Assembly: GCF_003286085.1 (NCBI RefSeq)
Contig: NW_020825322.1
Location: forward strand, 1,302,001 to 1,366,000
DNA from: Drosophila persimilis
Taxonomy: Eukaryota > Arthropoda > Insecta > Diptera > Drosophilidae
DNA length: 64,000 nucleotides
Direction: 5' to 3'
Shown: in pieces, positions 9,027-21,200 of the stretch
How the letters are laid out: each line of letters starts with the position of its first letter
Numbering within the stretch: the first letter of the stretch is position 1
Program-made: the position numbers and the translations under genes
The notes under the pieces: generated by a model
What the model was told of the DNA's origin: nothing
Databases searched by the model: none
What the model saw: the letters and a program-made list of their open reading frames with translations, nothing else

Positions 9027-12000
9027 GCATTGCCTAACCACCCATCTAATAATGTCGGGCGCCCGCCAGACATGAATTTAGCATTTATCTAGCGCCACTT
9101 GAACAAAGTTCTCGTCCTCGTCCTCCTCGTCCTCGTGCTCAGCGTTGGCATTGGCGTTGGCGTAGGCGTAGGCGTAGGCGCCCCCATCGGTGGTGCCGTG
9201 CCTACTTCTTGGCTGACAATGAAGATGGAGATGGTGGCGGCGGCACAAATTTTAGGGGATGAGGAGTAGGGGACTGCCTTGGTGTGTGGTGGGGTGCTGC
9301 TTGGTGGCCTGGTGTCCTGGTGGCTTGGGGTTGAGCTAATTTCAACGCCTCTTAAGCGCACAGTGGTTGCACACAGCTTGGCCGTCTATCTGTCTGTCTG
9401 CCTGAAGTGTGGCAAAGTCAAGGAGCGCCGCGGCTAGAAGTCCCTGCTGGGGGACAGAGCCCACAAAAGAATACTTTAACATTGTTACGGATATATTCCG
9501 ACTTTTGAATACACCAGCATAGACAATGCCTCTGGGGGGTCTTCATTTGGGGCATATGTACTTTCGCGCCAAAGGAACTTTTTCGAAAATTTAATTGAAA
9601 GTGAGGTTAAGCTGCTGTTCAAATTGTTCACTCACAAAGGAATATTTATAGAAATAGCAAGTGTCTTAAGTCAGTAAAAAGGAGATTTCCGGGTCGAGTC
9701 CGAAGTTATCCAGCCTCCTTCTCCGCCACATAATCGTATTGCAATCGTAGACAATTTTTGCACAAAATAAATCCAAAATGCTGCACAATTTTTTAAGGGA
9801 TCTAAATTTTAATTAGAACATTTCTTCCCCATTAAATGGGGTCTGTCATTTTTGTAACAGCTCTCATACCAGTGTGCACTTGATTTTGGTTCCATGGGCT
9901 TGTCAACAGATTCTCCTCTCGAGTGGCGGGGACTTCTTTCATGGCTTTCATGGCCAGTAATTGTCGTTGTTTTTTGTTCTTGTTGCTGTTGTTGCTTTAG
10001 ATGTGACGGGGCAGGTTTTTGCCATTTTGCCAGAGCCATGTTCGAATTTGTTTCAATTCCAGGCCAGTCATCAGCTCCATCTCCATCTCCATCTCCAACT
10101 CCAGCGCCATCCAGCGACACGTACGAGGCATGAAGTCATGCCAGCGCCAGTGCCAATGCCAGGGACCCAGCTAGGGCTAAGGGCATGTCGATGGAGATGG
10201 AGATGGTGCCGATGCTGATGGTGGTGGTGGTGGAGCAGTCATGGGAGCTGCTTTTGGTGGCCAGTCAAGAGTGAAACAGCGCTGTTAATATAAAGTAGGT
10301 AATTGAGATGGAAAGTGAACGAGGAGCGGGGACGACGGCTTCTGCTGCTGCCCCCTGCTTTTACCTCTGGCTCTGCCTCGAACTTGATCAAATTAATCAA
10401 CTACAGTGGACGCCACGTTCTGCTTCTGCTCCGGCTCCGGCTCCTTCTACTTCTACTTATACTTATACTTCTCTGTGTTGTTGCTCTCTTTTTCGCCGTG
10501 CTGATTCAGCATTCTGGCTATAAAATCATGCGTGGGTCTGTAGACAATGAATGCACATAAAAATAATAATTGGAATTGGAAATGAAAACAATTTTCATGG
10601 CCTCCGGCTCGACTCGCCTCGACTCCCTTTGGTTCTTGCCCACATGATGTGGCACAAAAACTTCAACAGCAAAAGAGAAAGCCATATTTGTGAGCTTGGC
10701 TGTGTATGTGTGTGTTGGTGGCATCATAATTCCAATTCCAATTCCAATTGTGTGCAGGTGCTGGCCCCTGAACTTTTCCACTTTTCCACTTTTCCTCTTT
10801 CTATTGTGGAAATTCCCAGCCATATCCCGTTTGACCTTATCGACTTTTGTAAGCCTCGGCACAATTATCGCCCCATGACACGGGCGAACTCGGGGGAACG
10901 CGGGAGAGGGACTCTCCAGCCAAATCGAGTGTGGGACCATTTCAATGCTCTGCAGAAGCCAGTCGAGCCCGTAATGCGCTTATCAGTGTCACCCACACTC
11001 ACACACTCGCACCGACAGCTCTCCATGCTTCCTTTGCATATGCATGAGCCTTTCACGGCGACCCATGTGGCGTATGCGTAATGTTCGTATATCAGTCTGC
11101 CGGGGCAGGGCACCCATGCGGCGTATGGGTAATGTTTGCGTAACCGTCTTCCACTTAGCAAGTGCTTATTTTCAGCTAGAACAAGTAACTGAAAGTAGAA
11201 GCAGGAAACAGTCTTTTTGTGGGGTGGAAAACGATTAAGAGAATGATATTCCTCCAACTCTCGGGGTATTCGGGGTGTCCGGGGAGGCGAGGGAGAGGCC
11301 TGGTTGGTTCAGCCAATGAGGTTTTTGTCAAAATATGCCTGTGGATTGGGGAAACTCTTATACATAGACAGACCCCCGCTTTCAAGCCTGGGATTTTCCA
11401 AAAGTGTCTCCATGAGGCAGCTATAGAGATCACAGGATCCAAGTCCTATGCGGAGACTTTGCCCCCCCAGCCAAGTCCCTGCGTCAAGCCAGGGAATCGA
11501 GCATGGGGCATTGGGAAGAGGCACAACACAACACAACACAAAGGCGTAAGCAATCAAAATGAATTTTTATGCCGCATTTTCGCAATGCAGGAGCCGAGTG
11601 CCACCTAAAAAAATATGTGTATGTTACCTTTGGACCTATACACTCCATCTCTTGCCCCAGCCGGCAGTCGGAAACGGCCTCGTTGCATTCCTGCAAACGA
11701 AACCCAACCAAAGACCGAAACCGAAACCGAAAACCCAACAGAACCGAACACATTTACACATGTAAGTGCATAAAAAATGTTTATGAATTTCAGTTTATGG
11801 CGCGTAAAACACGCCAATAAATGTACCAAGGCATTAAAAACGCCTTTCTCCTCGCTACTCGCTACCCGCACCTCGATACTGGGCGCACTCTGGGATCCCG
11901 GGTCCCGGTTCCCAGTCCCGGACCCGGTCCCACCCGTTGGACTTTGCCGCACTAATAAACAATCAGAGATGGGCATAAAGTATGGGGAATCGGGCCAGAA

Positions 12001-14823
12001 ATGGCCAAACGGCAAACGACAACGGGGTATTCCCCATATTTTTTTTGCCTCCTGTTTCCCCCAGGCGTTTTTTTTTTCGTTTCTTTCTGCTCCTTTTTGG
12101 CCAGAAGGTGTTAGTCGGCCCGTTGGCGCAATTCTTGTGGGCGCATGAATATTTATTCAAAAAATATATATGTATGTACATTTGTACATATGTATGTATA
12201 TTCTTTATACTTCTGTGTGTGTGTGTGTGTGTGTTTCTGTTTCTGCTGTTTTTCTGTCTGGATGTCTGGGGTTCCTTCTTGTATTGTTCCTCGTGTTCTT
12301 GCCTGCGTTCTGCCAAATGCGCTCTAATGCACTTTACGACACTTTATGGCAGCTGTCTGTGGAGAGGGAGAGGGGAGGGAGGGGGAGCCAGGCAAATGTA
12401 AATGATGGCAAATTGATGGCAGCACACATATGTGACTTGCCTCCTTGTGGCAGCATACATGCATGTAGGTGGAAAGGTTTCAGTCCAAAAACGTGACTGA
12501 TTATGGAATCTTTTGGATAGAAATAAGGTTCCATAACGATTAAACTCTCCAATTCCTTTAATATACTTGGTTGTTTATCCTTTGGCTATGCTTTGGTTTA
12601 ATTGAGAAATTAAATTCCATATATATCAAGCACCGTGGTATTCCCTCGCTTGTTTTAAGGGATGAAATATTTCCCGAACAAATCCTTTCCCTACCTGGAG
12701 CCCCCGAACAGTTGGCCCCAATTTCCGGCCCACAAATGACACCAAACATTTGCCGAAATTGCACTTTTTTTTTGCTTGCCTGCCTGCCGGGAACTCTAAT
12801 GAAAGCCCTGGACAAAGTCCTGTCTCCTGTTTTTGTGTGGGCTCTTGATGCCGCCTGCCGAGCCTTGTCAGGACTCGTTTGGTTCTTCTAGCATTCAAAT
12901 GGGTCTCTGCGACTTTTTTTATCTTTTTTTTTGGGGTTCGCCCTACTATGCAAATCGAGTGGGCGGGTGGCCGGTCGGTTTCCCCTAGGACTTTCCCCTA
13001 GGACTTTCCCCAGTACTTTCCCCAGGACTTTCCCTTGTGCTCATCCCCTTCTTAGCGTCGCCTCAATCTTTGTTTGGTCGGTGCTTCCCCATTCCCTTGG
13101 TTGCTTTGGTTTCCTCTTTTTTGAGTACTTAACGCCACGAGGAATCGTCCGAGTCAGCTGAAGCGCAAAAAATGCGAAAAACATGCAGAGAATAAAAAGA
13201 GGGAGTGGTCGGGTGGATGGGTGGATGGGTACGGATATAGACAGGATAAGGAGGAAGGACGTGGACAGGGGCACTGCGAGAGAATGGGAAAATGGGTGGC
13301 GGCGCGTGTAATCAAAGTGTTTGGCTATCAAAGATTCAGCGGCTTCTCCTTCTCGGCCAGAGAGCAAAAGTTATGCATAAATTTTGGGCACCATCACGAC
13401 TCGTCCGCCCAGTTTTCCGCCTCTTTGCCAGATCCTTGTGCAGGGCCCACTCCACTCCTTTGCAGGCCAAAATCAATACCGGAAACAAATTAGTTTCGTC
13501 TTAAAAGCCGCACAGCATCAAAACAAAATTTCCACAGTCAAAGCAGCCCCAAGAACAAGGCCACAAAAACAGGCGAAAGGACAAGCAAACATGCAATACA
13601 AATACATATACTGATGTACATAGTACATATGTACATATGTATTAGAGATGTACGAGAGGAGAGGGGCTCCAACGATCCTAAGTGACATTGTTTGTTGGGT
13701 GCCGCAGGAGTAGCGTGAGGCCACAGGCCACTGGCCACAGGACACGACACAGACACAGGCTAAGGCGCAGGCACAGGCACGAGAGTCTCATAATAATAGC
13801 CGCACATAAAATTTTATTAGCACGGAGCGTAACAATTCAATTGGGTCATGCTTTATGACGCCTCCGGGCGGAAGGGGAAGCGGAAGTGGACTCCATATTC
13901 CCCCAGTCCCTTCCGTAGTCTAAAAAACTGTAAGCCGGGGAAAACGGATAGCCAATTCGGGTCACTCAGGTGCATCAGTGCTCAGAATTTCAAGATCTCA
14001 GCTTCAGATCAGACAAAAGACACGAAAGTACATTCAAGGCAAACATCTAAACACATAAATATTTCCATACAATCTATACGAGTACATAAGTGTATTGCAA
14101 CATTTTTTCTATATTATAGCTTATCGACAGATTGATGGTATTGATGATATTTTCTCAGCTTAAGATCGCAGAATCGTGAGATGATCAGATGGGCCCTACA
14201 AGAGACTAGATCAGGACTTTACCGATGGAACTTTCCACAGTTTGGTGCATCTGTTCATCGAGTTCCTTGCCCTTGTGGTACGGACGGAACCTGCAACAGT
14301 GGCACTGAGTGCACGGTCAGATGGTTGTCAGTACCATCTGCCATCTGTCGTGTCATTAAGTAAGACAAACATAGACATTTAGGGGAAAAGACGAGCCTCT
14401 CTCTTCTTTTTACTATCGGTGCCCAAGATCAGCTGCCACTGATCTAAGAAGAATTTAGAATATGCAAACGAAACCTTTCCATCACAACCCTGGTGCCTTT
14501 GGTGTTCGGGGAAAATATAGGAAAAGTTAATCTTCAATGGTAACCAAATACATATGTGGACATGAACATAATACCCGTCGGAGGTACGACGACACTTGAT
14601 CGAATTATGATTATTTTTTGTCAATGAAATTTGGTATTCTTTCGCCAGAGTAGGGCAAAACTCAATTTGGGGTGAGACTCATTTGTCGCGTGACGAAAGA
14701 AGCGAAGCGCAACTGCTGCTGCTGCTCCAATTGGAGGAGCAATTGTCTTACTCTCGCTCCAATTGGATTTCCGTGGATTGGATGTTGCTTCGCTCTTGCT
14801 CGTGCTCGTGCTTGTGCTTGTGC
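7714..14823. other. Non-coding flank upstream of Neto, rich in microsatellites
   Basis: About 7.1 kb without a credible gene. Long open frames here come from repeats or overlap on both strands. Repeats include TA (7866-7882), GGGGCA (8754-8787), GGGCAT (8996-9028), GGCGTA (9143-9180), CTCCAT (10074-10101), AATTCC (10728-10751) and GT (12217-12234). Short protein-like minus-strand stretches at 14210-14300 (FRPYHKGKELDEQMHQ) and 14379-14600 are not supported by splice signals. The Neto promoter and 5' untranslated exon may lie here or further left, but I could not place them. Confidence 0.55.
8996..9028. repeat. (GGGCAT)n hexamer microsatellite
   Basis: Five successive GGGCAT units plus a partial one. 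One of many hexamer arrays in this window. Confidence 0.95.
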
Positions 14824-14875
14824 TCTTACTCTTCCTCTTGCTCATTGTGTACTCTTGCTCTTGTGTGTTTTACAG
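14824..14875 (+). promoter_or_regulatory. Strong 3' splice site before the Neto start exon
   Basis: A long CT-rich tract ends in TGTGTGTTTTACAG at 14862-14875, followed by TTACGTG. This is a near-ideal acceptor 88 nt upstream of the ATG at 14964. It implies that the start exon begins at 14876 and that at least one earlier, probably untranslated, exon lies to the left. Confidence 0.6.
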
Positions 14876-14963
14876 TTACGTGTGGAGGAGGACGGCTCGC
14901 TTGCTGAGGAGTGAAGGAGAGGGAGACGGCAATAAGACTGAAGCTGGCAAATCCTCACACAAA

Positions 14964-15222
14964 ATGCGTCGAAGAAGCAGCAGTGACAGCGGCAGCTGTC
15001 TTATCAGCAAGAAACAACAACAACAGCTGGAGAGGAAGGAGGACCAGCAGACTCGGGCAGAGCAGCGACCGAGACCGCGGCAGCAGGAGCAGCAGCAGCA
15101 GCCGCAGGCAGAGAAAGAGCAACGAAAGCAGCAGCAACAAAATCAACGGTTAATCCCGGGCCCCCGCTGCCCGCTGCTGCTGCTGCTGCTAATGCTGCTA
15201 ATTGTTGGCGAAGCAGTTTACG
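14964..15222 (+). CDS. Neto: Neto coding exon 1: N-terminus and signal sequence
   Basis: ATG at 14964 has a good fly context (CACAAAATG). It encodes 86 residues: a long Gln, Arg and Ser-rich segment followed by PLLLLLLMLLIVGEAVY, the probable signal-peptide core. The donor CG|GTAAGT at 15223 leaves one base over. The frame stays open upstream of the ATG to 14763, but that part is the splice-site pyrimidine tract and is unlikely to be translated. A hydrophilic stretch of nearly 70 residues before the hydrophobic core is unusually long for a signal peptide. A later start is not available, because no other in-frame Met precedes the core. Confidence 0.85.
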
Positions 15223-18200
15223 GTAAGTGCTATGTGAGAGTGAGAGCGGTAGAGCGCGGCAGAGAGGGAGGACACTATCAAGGTATATTTATATATGTAT
15301 GGTGAAGGGCAGGACCTGATCATACCAAAAATAGACAAGCCTACGGATAGCACAGGCAGCGCGTGCAGAAACTGTACCTCTAGCTTGAAGATCTTTTTAA
15401 AATCTATTAATCTTTAATCGGTATGTTTCTTCGTACTTTCAAACGATATGCATAAGCATAAGAGAGTGTCGAGTGCCTCATAGTGGAAAAATATACCTTG
15501 GATTAGGTTCGATTGAGTGCGTAGCTGGAGGAGAGTGCTAGCATCTTTACACATGACTGGGAGTTACATCCATGGCGTGGATAAACAGCGTGTACACCCC
15601 ATTCCACGGTGGGGTGTTGGTGATTCATAAAACATGGCCAGAATGGCCACTGCCCCCCCTCTGTGACCTCATTAGAGGTTCATTTGTTTGCTTATTTATG
15701 CAGACACACAGATACACACCCAGATAAACGCTAAGCATACACGACTGGACATATGTAGGTATGCGTATATTGGATCATCCCATCCATGGCATATGGCATT
15801 TGTGTGGCCCTTTGTGTTACCAATTTCTGCCACAAGTTGAATGCATTACATTACATTTTCCCTTTTATCCATACAAATTCGAACTCTGCTGGTGTACATT
15901 GCCCCAAATAGTATGCTACACAGAAGACAGAAAGCACACATACGCGAAATATACATATGCACATATATATGGGTGTGCGTGTGTGTGTGAGGATGGCTTG
16001 GTCTCCGTGCGCTTTTGCCTGTAATTAATTGACTCGCACATTTTTCGCATCAAAAACAAAAAAAAGCAAAAACAAGCCAGAGAAAAACTTTTGCCCAGAC
16101 AATGTTTTATGCCCCCCTTCCCACCCCAATCCAACCATATGTATATGTATGTGCTTGAGAGTGTATATGTGAGTGAGGGAGTGTGTGTGAGTGCCTTGGA
16201 GTACGCCAAGTGTGTGTGTGCCGGCAAAATGGACGACAGTTGGCCGGTGATGCACTGCAGTCAAGGTCGTTAGAGCGAGATGGCATTCGGGCGGTGCTTT
16301 TTTATGCTGTCGCGTTTGTGGCAGTCGGCCAAGTTGGTCAACATGGCTCATGCTGTGGGCTCATGCATACACATGTCCATACATACATACATATGGATGC
16401 TTGCATATGCATGCACTGGAAGAAAGGAAAGCGGACTCAACACTCATAAAGTAATCTGCCGTCTAATTACTTTCAATTTAAATACTAATATAGGGGATGA
16501 TTTGGGGTTCCTGATATCACAGCTCTAATTTTTGCTGAGAAATTTTCTCCGAGTGTACATATGTACGTATGTACCTATAGAGACCTGTGTGCATGGCTGT
16601 GTTCAATTGGAGTTGAGGCAACTTAATTTGTTGGCTGTTGGATTGCTCCACTTAAAGTCGACTGCCAGTCGATTCGATGCACAACACAAGTGGCTTCTAT
16701 TGTTATCGATAAGTTTGATTGTTGTGCCGTGTACTTTCGTAATCGATATGTCAATAATTGCTGCCCACTTTGACTGGTGCATTCCTATTGTTCTTGACAG
16801 TCTTGACAGTGACCAACATTCAATATGCTCCATGGCACACTTCAATCCCATGTCTAACAAGCCTCAAATATCTTCCGTCCATTGAGTGCTGGAATGCATT
16901 CCGATGAAGTGACAAATATGCCACAAACTGCTCCAATACAATGAAACAAGCAGCAATTATGTCCAGAAACTGGAATAGTTTTGGTCTTTGCAAAAGATAA
17001 TGCCTTCCACAAATTTAATTAATTAATTGAGTGAATAAATGTGGTTAAGGAATTCCTCTGATCTTCGAGAAAACGAAACGAGATATGCTTGAAATGGATT
17101 CATTTAATTGATGGATAACGACAGACATAGCGACAGCGAGTAATTCCCTAAATTGCCAGCCAATATTCGTTTCAACAACTGACTGTCTTTGACATTGTCA
17201 GAATATTCCTTTGCCCGTTCGCCACTTGTTGTGGGCCAAGGGACATTTTTGGCTTTTAGCAATTCGAGATCCAATATGGGAAAGGTCACTGGTAGCCCGA
17301 ATTCGTTTGAGGACGCACACAACGAAAAGTAACCCCGTTTTATAGACAAAGGCAAGGGGACCCGAAGGCTCTCAAATGTGAGAGCCGCCAGCAGAGGGAC
17401 ACAGACGTTGGCATGCCACGTGCAGGGACATAGAAATCCAAATAATGTTGCCTTAATTTTAGGGATAATAATTTTACTAATCTCCGCCGCTCCTCCCCAA
17501 TGCTTCACCACGCCTGGCCGGATCAAAGGGGAGGCAGCTGTTTACGGTCTATCCGTAATTGTAAATTAATGCATGCAGAAAATGTGACCCCACACAAGAT
17601 GGAGGCCAGCCGGAAGTTGATTCTCGCAAACACAAACACACGCCCGCACACAGACGCATCCATAAGCAGACTCACGCCGATGCCTACGCAGATTGTTTCC
17701 TTAATGCCCAATGCGTCAGAGGTAGCAAAGGTCGTATGGGGTCAGAGGAAGCTCGAACAGCTGGAGTTACTTTGAACTTTGCTTGGGAGTATTGCATAAA
17801 GAAGTCTTTGTAGAAAACGCCACAGATTACAGATTACATATATGGTAGAAAGGGTATCAATAACGCGTTTCCCATTGAGATTTCCCTTCGCTTTGGTATT
17901 TTTCCGTGCTTTCGCTTCGCCAATAATTGAATAATTTTGACATGAAAAATGGCCCAAAAGATTGGGCCCACAGGCTGGGTAGATTGTATGGGCCGGGCAA
18001 GGCTGTGCCACACATGGCAATCAAGTGGAAATATTTTGCTTTCGAGCTCCAGGCCCCTCCCAAAAGTGGAAATGCAAAATACAGTAAACCGTTTACAGCT
18101 GGGCAAAAAAGAGCCCCAGACAGAGGTCCAATTTCAGCAAATAAACTAGAGATATTATAAATGAAATGCCATTAAATGTTTGCTGAGCAGCCCCAATGCG

Positions 18201-21200
18201 AATGTATTATTGGGTTTTGTGGCCAAATCGAATTTCATTGCATAATAACGAACTACGGATCTCCAAAAGCCATAATTTAGAGAACATTTTTGCCCCCAGA
18301 AGGTGTCTTCACTACTGATAGGGGGGGGTGGGGCACTGGGGAATAGCGTTTATTTATTTGAAATTAGAAACTGCCAACTGCTCCCAAAAGTGGCCATTAA
18401 TTAAGGGCTACGGACGTCTGGCTACGGGCTGCCTGCTGGGAGAGCTTCTGGGGATTGTGTAATGACTGCAAAATGCTTACAAATAGCCATTTACGAATTT
18501 TGAGCTGCCAGCCAGGCAGCCAGCCATCCTTCCCCTCGGCAGACAGAGAGAACAAATGGGAGTGGATTGTCAGAGCTGGATTTGTAAATGATGGTCTCAC
18601 CTTCTTGCCCGGAATGCGTTTGAGCTGCTCGAGGAGCCGCACCCACACAAATGACAATCAATTTGGCAAAATTGTTTCGCACAGCAGAAGGTGGACATCG
18701 TCGTCCTTTACCAAATCAGATCTAAATATATTAGTCCACTCAATAAGGGCCATTTTGGTGTCAATCATTCGGACAACTATCAGTCATCATCAGTCATGGG
18801 GTGAGGTTCTGGTATCAGGACGATCATGGTATATTTATCAACCAGTCCATTTTCTTGGAAAAGTAATGTAAAATAAAATTGCTTCCTCGACAACACATTG
18901 TTCATTTTTGTTTAGTTAATCTTTTAGCTAGGCTTTTGACTAATCTCTGATTGAGAAGGCACTTGTGTTCATCATTCTGATGGCCAATTAAAGCATCTTT
19001 ATAATTCCAATAAGACTTTAATTGATATTCTGTTGTGTATATTTTTTGTTTAATTTTTATCTAAATTTTAAATATCATAAAATCATTTTCACATTCTAAT
19101 CCTCTTTATATTCCTGTTATCATCCGCATCGAGCATCGAAACGATTTTTCATTCAAAAACGAATGTGTGTACATACATATGTATGTATTTATTGGTATTC
19201 AATGGGCCACCTCCACACTGGCAAATATTTGTATGCTTGCCAGGGCATTTTTTGTCTTATTGCCTTTCATAATGAAATTTAAGCAGATCTGGCAAATGTT
19301 TGCTTAAAGCACTTTTCATGCTTCTGTCACGGCCCGTCGCATTTGGCCATTTGCTCCAAATGTTAGCTGACCCAATTGTGGACGCATTGCCCGTAGGGCT
19401 CGAGAGGGCTGGGGATTCCCATCATATCCTATATACCCTTCTCTGTCCCTCTCTCACTCTCTCTGCCTCTGTCTCTGCGGAAACTTGGAGAACTTGAGGG
19501 CAAGGAATTGGCTTTGGCTTTGGCTTTATTCAACATTAGCTAATTTGTGTGCGCTTCTTGTTCTCTTTATTTGTTTTTGGGTTCCGTTTCATTCATTTTT
19601 TGTTCTTTTTTTGTGCTTTTTTTTGTGTGTTTTTCTCTAATTTCTGCATCTTGCACTTTGCTTTTGCCCTTCCTTTGCTTCCTTCATTTTTTGTCACGAC
19701 ATTTTTTTTTACACTTCCCTCTTGTTTTTGGTCATTCGACTTAAGTGCCATCCTGGATTGTCCTGGCTGCTCCTACCATTGCTCCAGGTCCTTCTGCAGA
19801 TCCTGCTCCTGCTCCTTCTTCGTCTTCCTCTGCTTCTGCCGCCTGTCTTGACACTGATTTCAATTATAAATTTGTTGTTTTATGTGTGTTTGCTGCCTCC
19901 ATTCTTTCACTTCTTTTGCCCTTCCCAACATTCTCCAACTTTCCTGGGAACCTGTGTGAGATTTTTTCCTATACTGCGATTGCCCTCTCAATTGGTGCCG
20001 CTGCTGCGAGCGCTGTCTGGCCATCACGTTTAATCCAAGTTGGGAACAAAGCCCACCCTCTCTGCTCCCACCTTCCCACCATCTGATACCGCCTCCAACC
20101 AACCTGCTGTCTACCTTATTGTCCTCTTTCTAGCTGGGATGTAAGCTCTGTGTTGTGTTGCCTTCTTTTTTTTATTTTTATTAGTTTTGTACATCCCGAG
20201 GCATATACCTTCTATATACATATATTAATATAGCTTCCAAGAAAAATATTCTTGCCAGAAAAGATTTCTATCAACATGTCCGACTGGTGCAGAAATATCT
20301 GAAAACATACTTACATCCCCATTGTATTATACTCTAATTTCTGTGTGCCGAATTCTCAACCAAAACTCATTGCCAGAGCATTCCCATGCCTCGTCTTGCC
20401 CCATGTTGCCCCCCCAATTGGCCTTGTCTAAGTTTTTGTGTCCCCGATGGCCGTTCAGCTGCCCTCCTGTCCTACTGGTAATCCAATCGTCTATTATCCC
20501 TGTCCAGATGCATTTTACTTATCAATTTTGAGGCATGCAACTACTTGCAGCACTTGGGGATTGAGACACGATGGAAGGGGCTGGGGTTGGGTTCCTTCTC
20601 CTGCACTTAAGGGGGAAGATAAGTGGATATAATTATGTATGTATTCCGAAGAAATTGTTTCCTTTTACCGGGCTGTGTTCCAAATTAGTTTGTGATTGAA
20701 TTAGGCAGAGACTGAAGGGGGCTTTTAATAGCCATTTCTTGGGCTCCGAGGCAGACCGACTAAATGTAAATATATTTTAGTTACATTTGAATATAACTTT
20801 AATATTTTCTTACTATTCTGTTGCACTCACATTTTCTGGGCATTGTTCGCTTGCGCTTTTCATTCGCATTCTCAATTTCCCGGTGGCAGTTCTCAGGATT
20901 CTCCTCTCTCCTCACTCCTCACTCCTCTGTGTTCTGTCTACTGCCTTATGGCCCCTGCCCCATGCCCTGGTCGGATCTGAGTGAAAATGCAGTCAACCCT
21001 AATCAAATTTTCGCTGCAAATTGACAGTTTGCCTGCAGATTTTCATTTCGCGTTTTCATTCCGCCCACTAAGCACGCACTACCGGGGAGGAATGGGGCTG
21101 GTAGTGGTAGTGGTAGTGGTAGTGGTAGTGGCTGTGGCGGCGGTTGCATGTAGAGGTAGCATGCCTCGGTTAAAGAGTTCTGTTCGTGTTCGGGGGGCTT

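Noticed and set aside
10551..11081. 176-codon plus-strand open frame
   Set aside because: Contains a translated AATTCC repeat and overlaps open frames on the minus strand; no domain.
14318..14340. Hairpin CAGATGGT/ACCATCTG considered as a small RNA
   Set aside because: An 8-bp stem is too short for a microRNA precursor.
14210..14624. Protein-like minus-strand stretches upstream of Neto exon 1
   Set aside because: Short, in different frames, no splice signals and no recognised family.
14763..14963. Upstream in-frame start giving an extra hydrophobic N-terminus for Neto
   Set aside because: The hydrophobic codons are the CT tract of the splice acceptor ending at 14875, so this part is more likely intron.
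17104..17526. 140-codon minus-strand open frame in Neto intron 1
   Set aside because: No recognisable features and the final part is Ser-Leu low complexity.
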